The position numbers and the translations under genes were made by a program. From contig DERZ01000049.1 of NCBI GenBank assembly GCA_002361155.1, forward strand, positions 23,123-37,987: a stretch of DNA of 14,865 nt, written 5' to 3'. Shown here in pieces: positions 1 to 6,887 of the stretch (positions within the stretch are counted from its first letter, which is position 1; every line of letters starts with the position of its first letter). A model generated the notes under the pieces. That model did no database searches, was not told where the DNA came from, and saw only the letters and a list, made by a program, of their open reading frames with translations. The stretch is from Porphyromonadaceae bacterium UBA3327 (lineage in GTDB: Bacteria > Bacteroidota > Bacteroidia > Bacteroidales > Muribaculaceae).

Positions 1-362
1 GCGGCCATGCCGATGCCGTTGTCGGCGCCGAGAGTGGTGCCGCGGGCCTTTACCCATTCGCCGTCGATGTATGTCTCGATAGGATCTTTCATGAAGTCAT
101 GGGCGACATCGCCGTTCTTCTCGGCGACCATGTCCATGTGGGCCTGCAGAATCACCGTGGGAGCGTTCTCATGTCCGGGAGTGGCCGGCTTGGTCATCAC
201 CACATTGCCTACTTTGTCGGTCTTTACAGATATATTGTGTTCTTTGGCAAATTTCAGCAGATAATCTCTGATCTGCTCTTCATGGCATGATGGGCGCGGA
301 ACCTTGGTGATCTCGTCGAAACATTTCCAGATCAATTCCGGCTTAAGGTCTTTAACTTCCAT
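1..362 (-). CDS. pepD: Cytosolic aminoacyl-histidine dipeptidase (M20 family, PepD-like), N-terminal part, cut by window edge
   Basis: The first 120 residues are visible, reading leftward from an ATG at 362-360; the gene runs out of the window at base 1. The product should be a metal-dependent cytosolic dipeptidase that cleaves Xaa-His and other dipeptides. The start MEVKDLKPELIWKCFDEI is typical of the family, followed by the VPRPS segment near residue 22. The metal-binding histidine and the following aspartate sit in LQAHMDMV (H75, D77). The bridging aspartate lies in LGADNGIG (D114). Full-length PepD proteins are about 480 residues, so roughly three quarters, including the lid domain and catalytic glutamates, lies outside. 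A -7 promoter element on this strand lies about 68 bases upstream of the start. The gene is divergent from the OmpH-type operon. I am confident of the family; the exact dipeptide specificity is inferred from relatives. Confidence 0.93.
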   Translation of the reverse strand, partial: MEVKDLKPELIWKCFDEITKVPRPSCHEEQIRDYLLKFAKEHNISVKTDKVGNVVMTKPATPGHENAPTVILQAHMDMVAEKNGDVAHDFMKDPIETYIDGEWVKARGTTLGADNGIGMA

Positions 363-429
363 TCTGTTTTTAAGTTTATTTTAGTCCAATTTCACTGTTT
401 TCGGAATGACCCGATGGTATTCCGCTCCC

Positions 430-437
430 CAAAGTTA
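430..437 (-). promoter_or_regulatory. Putative Bacteroidetes -7 promoter element for pepD
   Basis: On the minus strand this reads TAACTTTG, a full match to the Bacteroidetes sigma-ABfr consensus TAnnTTTG. It would start transcription near 423 and give a leader of about 60 bases before the pepD start at 362. The expected -33 box, around 457-461, is not a recognisable TTTG, so the call rests on the -7 element and its position. The same TAACTTTG octamer appears upstream of the HU/SPOR gene and the tRNA. Confidence 0.6.
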
Positions 438-480
438 GCAAAATATTCTCATATTAAGTTATTTTTTTCAAATTTTTCAC

Positions 481-488
481 TAAATTTG
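481..488 (+). promoter_or_regulatory. Putative Bacteroidetes -7 promoter element for the mini-ORF/ompH operon
   Basis: TAAATTTG matches TAnnTTTG exactly, in the middle of the AT-rich divergent region. Transcription would begin near 495 and give a leader of about 70 bases before the GTG at 566. The -33 position (about 457-461) has no clear TTTG, and it coincides with the -33 position expected for the opposing pepD promoter. Just after the predicted start, 505-519 can fold into a six-base-pair hairpin (CTGACG, loop ATA, CGTCAG). Confidence 0.6.
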
Positions 489-565
489 CGTCCAAATTAG
501 GCAGCTGACGATACGTCAGACGCACACCAACGTGTCAGGTAACAATCACAAACAATTGTAACAAG

Positions 566-706
566 GTGAAATTAACGCTGTTAGTCACATTATTACTCGC
601 AATATCGTTATTATTGCTCTCCATCAGATTCGGAGGCAAGGACCGACAGAGTATTCACCATCATAAGCCTGCCGTAAAAAAGGAAAACAATAAAACTACT
701 ATATGA
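566..706 (+). CDS. Small single-pass membrane protein (46 aa), unknown function, coupled to the OmpH-like gene
   Basis: A short open frame from GTG 566 to TGA 704-706, too short for routine ORF calling. It encodes 46 residues: a basic start (MKLT), a continuous hydrophobic helix of about 17 residues (LLVTLLLAISLLLLSI), then a polar, basic tail with three consecutive histidines and several lysines. That predicts an inner-membrane anchor with its tail on the cytoplasmic or periplasmic side (not resolvable). Its stop overlaps the start of the next gene as ATGA, a common arrangement for translational coupling, and it sits between a good -7 promoter element and that gene. No ATG is available in frame; the nearest upstream stop is at 506-508. 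I do not recognise a named family. It resembles, loosely and from memory, other short Bacteroidales membrane proteins. Existence as a gene is likely; function unknown. Confidence 0.65.
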   Translation: MKLTLLVTLLLAISLLLLSIRFGGKDRQSIHHHKPAVKKENNKTTI

Positions 707-1305
707 AAAAAAATCACTTGGGCATGATTTCGTCGGCTCTCGCAGCCTTCATGCTTTTCGGAGCATCCTCGTGCAACAACGGGAATACCGCCAAAACCGC
801 TACTGTCGAAAAGGCCAAAACAGAGAACAAGGCCGCGGGCCTTCCCAATTACCGCTATGTTGACCTCGACACAATCCTGAGCAAATATAACCTTGCCAAG
901 GACTACAATGAGGAGATGCTGCGGATGCAGACCAACATGGAAAGCGCCTACAAGCGTCACCAGAGCAAACTCCAGAGTTTCGCCAACACCGTCCAGAACA
1001 AGATGCAGAACAACGGATACCTGTCGGAAGCATCTTACAAGCAGGATGAGCAGACAATGGCCAACATGCAGAACGAGGCTCAGAAAAACATGGCCACCCT
1101 CCAGAGCAACCTCGAGCAGGCAAGCATGCAGGCACAGAAGACCGTGAACGATTCCATCGAGGCTTTCATAAAGGAATACAACAAGACCCGCGGATACGAT
1201 GCCATTCTGTTCAAGGCGGCGACGTTGTACATAAATCCTGCCCTCGACATCACCAACGAGGTGGTTGAAGGCCTCAACGCCCGCTATAATAAAGTGAAGA
1301 AATAA
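703..1305 (+). CDS. OmpH/Skp-like periplasmic chaperone-family lipoprotein
   Basis: A 200-residue secreted protein. Residues 1-23 form a signal peptide with basic N-terminus and hydrophobic core. The sequence GASSC around Cys24 fits a relaxed Bacteroidetes lipobox, so a lipid-anchored form is likely. After the cysteine come NNGN and basic residues rather than an acidic surface-export signal, which favours a periplasm-facing lipoprotein. Residues about 48-200 match the OmpH/Skp layout: a short strand (YRYVDLDTIL) followed by a long Gln/Lys/Glu-rich coiled coil (about 60-160) and a return segment ending in LNARYNKVKK. Family members form trimeric jellyfish-shaped holdases that escort outer-membrane proteins to the Bam machine. 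The first four bases overlap the mini-ORF upstream. Family assignment is from coiled-coil shape and edge motifs, so somewhat less certain than the lipoprotein call. Confidence 0.8.
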   Translation: MKKNHLGMISSALAAFMLFGASSCNNGNTAKTATVEKAKTENKAAGLPNYRYVDLDTILSKYNLAKDYNEEMLRMQTNMESAYKRHQSKLQSFANTVQNKMQNNGYLSEASYKQDEQTMANMQNEAQKNMATLQSNLEQASMQAQKTVNDSIEAFIKEYNKTRGYDAILFKAATLYINPALDITNEVVEGLNARYNKVKK

Positions 1306-1356
1306 CATCCCTTCCGCAGGGAAACAAACCATCACGCGCCTCAGGCGTTATAACTC

Positions 1357-1387
1357 AAGAATGGGAGCGCATACGTTCCCATTCTTT
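1357..1387 (+). terminator. Strong 13-bp hairpin, likely transcription terminator after the OmpH-like gene
   Basis: Bases 1357-1369 pair with 1374-1386 over 13 positions (one G-U) with a four-base CATA loop. It lies 52 bases after the stop of the OmpH-like gene. The 3' arm ends in CTT and is followed by TGT, so the U-tract is short; it could be a weak intrinsic terminator or a 3'-end stabilising hairpin. Two smaller hairpins (near 1308-1323 and 1337-1347) precede it. Confidence 0.65.
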
Positions 1388-1398
1388 GTACACACTTC

Positions 1399-1406
1399 CA
1401 CCTTTG
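1399..1406 (+). promoter_or_regulatory. Weak candidate -7 element for hflX
   Basis: CACCTTTG matches TAnnTTTG at all but the first base, directly after the 1357-1386 hairpin and 37 bases before the chosen hflX start. No convincing TTTG box is seen at the -33 position (about 1375-1378). It is kept because other hairpin/promoter pairs in this window have the same tight layout. Confidence 0.3.
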
Positions 1407-1442
1407 CCGCCGCAAAAGCCGACGGCTTCAGACCTGATCACA

Positions 1443-2705
1443 ATGATTGAAGACAATATAATCAACAAGGAGGCCAACGAACGCACCGTGCTCGTCGGAC
1501 TCGCCACCCGAAACCAGAACGAGGCGAAAACAGCCGAATACCTCGATGAGCTCGCTTTTCTGGCCGATACGGCCGGAGCACAGACCGTGGAGCGCTTCGT
1601 CCAGAAACTCGACTATCCAAACCCGAGGACATACGTCGGGACAGGGAAACTTGAAGAAATCAGGCAATACGTGGAGGACAACGAAATCGGATTGGTGATA
1701 TTCGACGACGAACTGTCGTCAAAGCAGGTAGCCAATATCGAGAAGGAGCTCAAGGTGAAGATTCTTGACCGAACAAGCCTGATTCTCGACATCTTCGCCA
1801 AGCGTGCGCAGACCGCCACGGCAAGGACTCAGGTGGAACTCGCCCAATATCAGTATCTGCTTCCCCGACTCACCCGGATGTGGACTCACCTTGAGCGACA
1901 GCGGGGAGGTATCGGTATGAGAGGTCCGGGAGAGACACAGATCGAGACAGACCGCCGCATCATCCTTGACAAGATCGCACGGCTAAAGGACGAACTCGTC
2001 AACATCGACAAACAAAAGACCGTGCAGCGCAAAAACCGAGGCAAACTCACCCGGACAGCTCTTGTGGGATACACCAATGTCGGGAAATCCACGCTTATGA
2101 ATCTGCTGAGCAAAAGCGAGGTCTTTGCCGAAAACAAACTCTTCGCCACGCTTGACACCACGGTGCGGAAAGTCGTGATCGAGAATCTTCCGTTCCTGCT
2201 GACCGATACGGTCGGTTTCATCCGCAAACTTCCCTCCCATCTGGTGGATTCTTTCAAATCCACACTCGACGAGGTGCGCGAAGCGGATGTCCTGGTCCAT
2301 GTGGTGGATGTGAGCCACCCGAATTTCGAAGAACAGATTGATGTGGTCAACAAAACCCTTGCCGATGTCTGCGGGGCTTCCGACAAACCCATGATTCTTG
2401 TCTTCAACAAGATCGATGCATTCACCTACACACCCAAGGATCCCGATGACCTGACTCCGGCAACACGTGAGAACATCTCGCTTGACGAGTTCAAGAAGAC
2501 GTGGATGGGCAAGATGGGCGACAACTGTGTGTTCATCTCAGCCAAAGAAAAGGTGAACATAGACGAACTTAAAAAACTACTTTACGACAAGGCTCTTGAA
2601 ATCCACACTCTCCGCTTTCCCTACAACGATGTGTTGTACCAGAAATACGAAGAAGCTGAGGAGTACGGAGAAGATACGGACGCCGACACTCCAGCCGAGT
2701 CATAA
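1443..2705 (+). CDS. hflX: GTPase HflX (ribosome-associated)
   Basis: HflX is a GTPase that binds the 50S subunit, splits stalled ribosomes under stress and helps ribosome recycling. With ATG 1443 the protein has 420 residues. The N-terminal HflX domain (about 14-110) is followed by a helical linker with the glycine-rich signature RGGIGMRGPGETQIETDRR (about 154-172). The GTPase domain shows G1 GYTNVGKS (209-216), G3 DTVG (255-258), G4 NKID (322-325) and G5 SAK (366-368). The C-terminus ends in an acidic Glu/Asp tail. The frame is open further upstream to a TTG at 1386, but that codon is inside the 1357-1386 hairpin and the extra residues (proline-rich) do not look like HflX, so I prefer 1443. 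The DUF4954 gene follows after 42 bp and may be co-transcribed. Confidence 0.95.
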   Translation: MIEDNIINKEANERTVLVGLATRNQNEAKTAEYLDELAFLADTAGAQTVERFVQKLDYPNPRTYVGTGKLEEIRQYVEDNEIGLVIFDDELSSKQVANIEKELKVKILDRTSLILDIFAKRAQTATARTQVELAQYQYLLPRLTRMWTHLERQRGGIGMRGPGETQIETDRRIILDKIARLKDELVNIDKQKTVQRKNRGKLTRTALVGYTNVGKSTLMNLLSKSEVFAENKLFATLDTTVRKVVIENLPFLLTDTVGFIRKLPSHLVDSFKSTLDEVREADVLVHVVDVSHPNFEEQIDVVNKTLADVCGASDKPMILVFNKIDAFTYTPKDPDDLTPATRENISLDEFKKTWMGKMGDNCVFISAKEKVNIDELKKLLYDKALEIHTLRFPYNDVLYQKYEEAEEYGEDTDADTPAES

Positions 2706-2734
2706 GAAATCAGTTACAAGGAGTAAAATCAAGC

Positions 2735-2740
2735 AGGAGG
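2735..2740 (+). promoter_or_regulatory. Unusually strong Shine-Dalgarno before the DUF4954 gene
   Basis: AGGAGG ends seven bases before ATG 2748. A second purine-rich GGAG lies about 20 bases further upstream, near 2720, in a near-repeat (GGAGTAA in both). Bacteroidetes genes generally lack Shine-Dalgarno sequences, and most starts in this window do, so this site stands out and also fixes the start. Confidence 0.7.
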
Positions 2741-2747
2741 AGTAATT

Positions 2748-4466
2748 ATGGAGAACTACATCAATTCATCCGATATATCAGCCCGTGGCATACGCCGTCA
2801 TCTTGAAGGGCAGGAACGCGATCGCCTCGAAAAGCAGGGCTGCCGGGCCGACCGCTGGGAAGATGTGGAAATCAGCGGATCCACCTCGCTTGACGCCATC
2901 CATGATGTTGATTTCGCAGGCCCGGTTTCCATCGGAGCGCTCAGCAGGGCTGAGGGATCGGTGCTGGAACGCACGCGTCTTAAAAACGTAGTGCTCGGCG
3001 ACAATGTGACAATCCGCGACGTGGCGCTCCTTGAATTCGAACCCGAGGCTCCATGCGGATTCGGCACGGAAGTGGCCGTTCTCGACGAGAGCGGCTCTCG
3101 CCCGGTGTCCATATACCCCGGACTGTCGGCCCAGACCGCGTTGCTGATGGCCCGCGAGCCGGCATGGTGTGAAAACCATCTGCGCCCGATTCTATCGGAT
3201 TATTTCGAGACAATGTCCGTGGCTCCATATATAGGAGACAATGCGCGCGTGGAACGATGCGGTCTGCTGATGAATGTGGCTGTGGGACGCGGTGTCACAG
3301 TCGAAGGAGCCGAATCGCTCCGCAATGGAATGATTATAAATAACTCCACTGCAAACAAACCTCTCGCATACGTCGGTGCCGGAGTGAACGCCGAGAACTT
3401 TATTGTCGAGGATGGCCGACTCGATTCCGGTGCGATAATACGCAACTGCTTCATCGGACAGGGAGCCTCCGTAGAAAAACAATTCTCCGCCCACGATTCA
3501 CTGTTCTTCGCCAACACGCAGGTAGAGAATGGAGAGGCATGCGCCGTCTTTGCCGGGCCATACACGGTCAGCATGCATAAGTCCTCTCTGCTCATCGGAT
3601 GCCAGACCTCCTTTATGAACGCCGGAAGCGGCACCAACCAGAGCAACCACATGTACAAGCTCGGACCCGTACACTGGGGAATACTCGAACGCGGTGTCAA
3701 GACATCCTCCGATTCATACCTGATGCTTGGAGCTAAAATTGGCGCGTTCTCGATGCTTATGGGGCAACATAAGACTCATCCGGACTCTTCGCAGTTCCCA
3801 TTCTCCTATCTGTTCGGAGACGAGAAGGGTGCGACGGTGGTGGTGCCCGGAGTGATGCTGCGCAGTTGCGGACTGATGCGCGATGAGAAAAAATGGCCGG
3901 CGCGCGACCGCCGTCTGAAACGCCGTCTGCCGATTCACGACCGTATAGTGTTCGACGTGCTCAATCCCCTTACCGTCGAGAAGATGTTGTCGGCCTCCGA
4001 TGTGATAGACGCCCTTCTGAACAAGCCTGCCGATGATGACCGGTACGTGCGGTACCGCGGCATGAAGTTCACGAGAGCGTCGCTTGAAAGGGCGAAATTT
4101 CTTTATACCCTTGGAATATACAAATACCTTGATCTCCACATTGATGAAACAGGCTTCCCTTACCGCGAACCCGGACACATCTCAGCCGAATGGGTGGACA
4201 TCGCCGGACTGCCTGTTCCGAGGACTTGTCTGGAGAGGGTGAAGCGGGCAGAGTCCATTGAGGAGATAGAGCGCGTTTTCGACGAAGCCTTCAATCATTA
4301 CCGTAATCTCGAACGCGCATGGATAGCCTCCCGGTTCGATGACAGATGGCGCAAGCCGAAAGCGGTTATCTCTGAATTTGCCTCTCAGTTCGACAAGATG
4401 GTGGAGGAAGACCGCGCCCGTTACCTCGAGGATCTCGCCGCGCAGAACGCCATGCTCGCGCTCTGA
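2748..4466 (+). CDS. DUF4954-family left-handed beta-helix protein, function unknown
   Basis: A 572-residue soluble protein without signal peptide or membrane segments. The start is fixed by a strong Shine-Dalgarno. An N-terminal helix ending in RLEKQGCRADRWEDV leads into imperfect hexapeptide-type repeats (about residues 40-310), such as VVLGDNVTIRDV and CFIGQGASVEKQFSAHDSLFF, the pattern of left-handed parallel beta-helix proteins (acyltransferases and sugar nucleotidyltransferases). The highly conserved family core includes ENGEACAVFAGP, SFMNAGSGTNQSNHMYKLGP and SYLMLGAKIGAFSMLMGQHK (about 255-345), rich in His, Asn and Gly as in an active site. The rest is helical. From memory, Bacteroides relatives are about 650 residues or longer and continue past the point where this one ends (DKMVEEDRARYLEDL), so the C-terminus is short. 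No reaction is established for the family; sugar or nucleotide chemistry is only a guess. Convergent with the CDF gene. Confidence 0.85.
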   Translation: MENYINSSDISARGIRRHLEGQERDRLEKQGCRADRWEDVEISGSTSLDAIHDVDFAGPVSIGALSRAEGSVLERTRLKNVVLGDNVTIRDVALLEFEPEAPCGFGTEVAVLDESGSRPVSIYPGLSAQTALLMAREPAWCENHLRPILSDYFETMSVAPYIGDNARVERCGLLMNVAVGRGVTVEGAESLRNGMIINNSTANKPLAYVGAGVNAENFIVEDGRLDSGAIIRNCFIGQGASVEKQFSAHDSLFFANTQVENGEACAVFAGPYTVSMHKSSLLIGCQTSFMNAGSGTNQSNHMYKLGPVHWGILERGVKTSSDSYLMLGAKIGAFSMLMGQHKTHPDSSQFPFSYLFGDEKGATVVVPGVMLRSCGLMRDEKKWPARDRRLKRRLPIHDRIVFDVLNPLTVEKMLSASDVIDALLNKPADDDRYVRYRGMKFTRASLERAKFLYTLGIYKYLDLHIDETGFPYREPGHISAEWVDIAGLPVPRTCLERVKRAESIEEIERVFDEAFNHYRNLERAWIASRFDDRWRKPKAVISEFASQFDKMVEEDRARYLEDLAAQNAMLAL

Positions 4467-4476
4467 TAACGATTCT

Positions 4477-5433
4477 CTATTCTTCAGCGGGGATGATGCT
4501 TACCGAGGGGAGGACATAAGGGCCGAATTCATCGTTAAGGGACTTCTCTGCGGCAAGCGCTATCTCGGCTGCCCGCTTCACCGACACATCCGGCGAAACG
4601 CATACTCCTACATCGAATACTTTGTAATGGCCATTGCGGCGGGAACGGACATGCGCGACACTATCCACCCCGGCTGTATTTTCAACACACTCGCGGGCCT
4701 TTCTACTGTCTGATTCAGGCAACGAACATTCCATGAGCTCGCCGAATGCCGGCGCTATCATTCTGCATGCGGCCACAAGAATGAAAACCGCTATCAGAAT
4801 CGAGGCCACCGGGTCGAGAACCCGGAATGCAGGACCGAAAAGCTGTGAGAAGGAGACCCCGATGAGAGTGGCCAGCGAAGCGAGCGCATCGCTGCGGTGA
4901 TGCCATGCATTGGCCACTAATGCTTTCGAACCCGCTTTCTTCCCTGCCGAGGAATAGAAATGATACAGTCCCTCCTTGGCTGCCATGGCAAACAAAACCA
5001 CGATCACCGTCCAGATGTCAGGTTGCTCAAGCTCCATGCCTCGGGAATATCCCACAAGCGACTCGATTCCTTCATAACCGATGATCAGCGACACAATGAT
5101 AAGAAACGACGACATCAGAAAAGTCGAGAACGTCTCGAACTTCCCATATCCGTACGAATAACGGCTGTCGGGTCCGCGAAACGAAATCCCCACAAACATC
5201 AGCATAATCAGGTCGGCGGCAAAATCATTCAGCGAATGGAACCCGTCGGCAACAAGTGCGTCGCTGTGCCCGTAATGTCCCGTTACCATCTTCAACACCA
5301 TCAGAACCGCATTTACTATGCATCCTATGCCTACGGCCCTCCTTATTTTACGCGCATTCGTATGCCCCATCACGTCTGCCACGGCAACACCATGACAATG
5401 TGCGTGATGTATCTTATCTGACTTTTTTATCAT
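4477..5433 (-). CDS. Cation diffusion facilitator (CDF) family metal exporter, probably Zn2+
   Basis: A 318-residue inner-membrane protein expected to export divalent metal in exchange for protons, working as a dimer. Six membrane segments are visible (about 33-51, 57-84, 102-120, 138-155, 184-201, 205-228), followed by a ferredoxin-like cytoplasmic domain (about 235-315). The transport site is recognisable: H66 and D70 in TM2 (HSLND) and H178 and D182 in TM5 (HHRSD). This HD-HD set is associated with zinc-type CDFs rather than manganese ones (DD-DD). The N-terminus is histidine-rich (HHAHCH, residues 9-14), a possible metal-binding tail. GGAAAG just upstream may serve as ribosome site. It stops 10 bp from the convergent DUF4954 gene and lies 142 bp beyond the aromatic-acid operon, separated by a hairpin. 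Metal preference is inferred from the motif only. Confidence 0.93.
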   Translation of the reverse strand: MIKKSDKIHHAHCHGVAVADVMGHTNARKIRRAVGIGCIVNAVLMVLKMVTGHYGHSDALVADGFHSLNDFAADLIMLMFVGISFRGPDSRYSYGYGKFETFSTFLMSSFLIIVSLIIGYEGIESLVGYSRGMELEQPDIWTVIVVLFAMAAKEGLYHFYSSAGKKAGSKALVANAWHHRSDALASLATLIGVSFSQLFGPAFRVLDPVASILIAVFILVAACRMIAPAFGELMECSLPESDSRKARECVENTAGVDSVAHVRSRRNGHYKVFDVGVCVSPDVSVKRAAEIALAAEKSLNDEFGPYVLPSVSIIPAEE

Positions 5434-5503
5434 TCTTTCCTAAGAGCGTGCTCCTTATTGTTTACCATTTCCAACATTCAACCATGCCATGCGGTTCAAT
5501 ATA

Positions 5504-5541
5504 AATATCCCGGCAAAATCAATAAATTCCGCCGGGATATT
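5504..5541 (-). terminator. Hairpin downstream of the CoA-transferase gene, likely operon terminator
   Basis: AATATCCCGGC (5504-5514) pairs perfectly with GCCGGGATATT (5531-5541), giving 11 bp and a 16-base loop. It lies 35 bases past the stop of the leftward CoA-transferase gene. On the minus strand the stem is followed by TATATTG, a poor U-tract, so termination may be partial, leaving the CDF gene reachable by read-through. Confidence 0.6.
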
Positions 5542-5575
5542 ATAATCCGGATGTACTATATTATCACGTCACATA

Positions 5576-6880
5576 CTATTTGAGACGGAGGAAAGAGTAG
5601 CCGAATCTCTCGGCGGCCTCTCTCTCCAGTTCTTCGCGGAATTGCGGGGCCGCCACCGAAATCATCAGTTTCGCACGCTCCGCAAGATTCTTTCCACGAA
5701 GATTGACCGCTCCATATTCGGTTACGATCCAGTGTGTCTGGAACCTGGTGGTCACGACACCCGCGCCGGGTGTGAGCACCGGTTTGATCTTGTTGAGCCC
5801 CTTGTTGGTGGTGGCCAGCATGGCGATGAACGACATTCCCCCTTCGCTGAGCGAACTGCCGTAGACGAAATCATGCTGCCCTCCCACACCGGAGAATATC
5901 CGCTTGCCTATGGAATCGGCACAGACCTGACCGGTGAGATCAATTTCAAGACATGAATTTATCGAAACCACCTTCGGATTCTGCGCTATGACGTATGGAT
6001 TGTTGGTCCATGCCACATCCCGGAAAATGATATCGGGGTTCTTGTCCATATAGTCGTAGAGATGTCGCGAGCCGAGTGCGAGAGAGGCGACGGAGAGTCC
6101 GGGAAGCACCTTCTTCTCGGAATTATCGATCACTCCGCTCTGCAGCAACGGCAACACTCCGTCGGTCATTGCCTCGGTGTGGAGTCCGAGATGACGATGG
6201 TTTCCGAGAGCCTGCACTACGGCATTTGGAATTCCTCCCACACCGATCTGCAAAGTCGCGCCGTTCGGAATCCGCTCGGCGATGAGCTCACCGATCGCTA
6301 TCTCCGCCTCAGTGGGCGCCGGAGTGGGTACTTCCACAAGATCCTCGTCCACCGCCACGCAGGCATTTATCCTGGAGATATGCACCGTAGGATCGCCGTA
6401 TGAGAAAGGCATCTTGGGATTGATCTGGGCTATGATGCGGTCAGCACATTCCACCGCCGAACAAGCCACGTCGCCCGACACTCCGAAGCTGACCAGTCCC
6501 TCCTCGTTCGGGAGAGAACAGTTCAGGACTGCCACATCCACACGCCATGAGCCGTCGCGTATGAGCGCCGGCACCTGGCCGAGGAAACGTGGAGTCATGG
6601 AACCATAGCCTTCATCGATCCACTTCCGCACCGTGTTATTTACGAAAAAGGAATCGATCAGGAATGAGTCCTTGTATTCAGGACGGCATAACGGCGAGGG
6701 GCCTCTGCCAACGCCGAAACCGGTATAGACGGTGACATCGCGCAATTCCGGCCCACGGTCGGCGAGAGCCTGCGACAAGGCTTCGGGAATCGAAGTGGAT
6801 CCCTGAAGATATATATGATCGCCGCTTTCGATGAGTTTTACGGCTTCTGCCGCACTTACATAATTGATTTTATGCTCCAT
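5576..6880 (-). CDS. Acetyl-CoA hydrolase/transferase family CoA-transferase (4-hydroxybutyrate CoA-transferase type)
   Basis: A 434-residue cytosolic class I-type CoA-transferase that moves CoA between an acyl-CoA and a carboxylate (often acetate or succinate) through a glutamyl-CoA intermediate. The N-terminal domain (about 1-185) carries the substrate-side fold. The C-terminal domain has GVGGIPNAV (213-221) and the candidate catalytic E236 in LHTEAMTDG. Downstream come SINSCLEIDLTGQVCADS (306-323), SGVGGQHDF (330-338) and TPGAGVVTTR (370-379), all typical of the AbfT/Cat group. Length matches the family. It lies seven bases after the aminotransferase gene and is last in the iorA operon, so its acyl-CoA substrate is probably the product of IorAB, allowing arylacetate release without losing the thioester energy. 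Substrate is inferred from context; 4-hydroxybutyrate or acetate/succinate transfer remains possible. Confidence 0.9.
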   Translation of the reverse strand: MEHKINYVSAAEAVKLIESGDHIYLQGSTSIPEALSQALADRGPELRDVTVYTGFGVGRGPSPLCRPEYKDSFLIDSFFVNNTVRKWIDEGYGSMTPRFLGQVPALIRDGSWRVDVAVLNCSLPNEEGLVSFGVSGDVACSAVECADRIIAQINPKMPFSYGDPTVHISRINACVAVDEDLVEVPTPAPTEAEIAIGELIAERIPNGATLQIGVGGIPNAVVQALGNHRHLGLHTEAMTDGVLPLLQSGVIDNSEKKVLPGLSVASLALGSRHLYDYMDKNPDIIFRDVAWTNNPYVIAQNPKVVSINSCLEIDLTGQVCADSIGKRIFSGVGGQHDFVYGSSLSEGGMSFIAMLATTNKGLNKIKPVLTPGAGVVTTRFQTHWIVTEYGAVNLRGKNLAERAKLMISVAAPQFREELEREAAERFGYSFLRLK

Positions 6881-6887
6881 ATCAGGC

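Noticed and set aside
661..1335. Long open frame on the minus strand antisense to the OmpH-like gene
   Set aside because: Its product resembles no family and is explained as a shadow of the GC-biased codon use of the real gene, which has a signal peptide, coiled coil and promoter.
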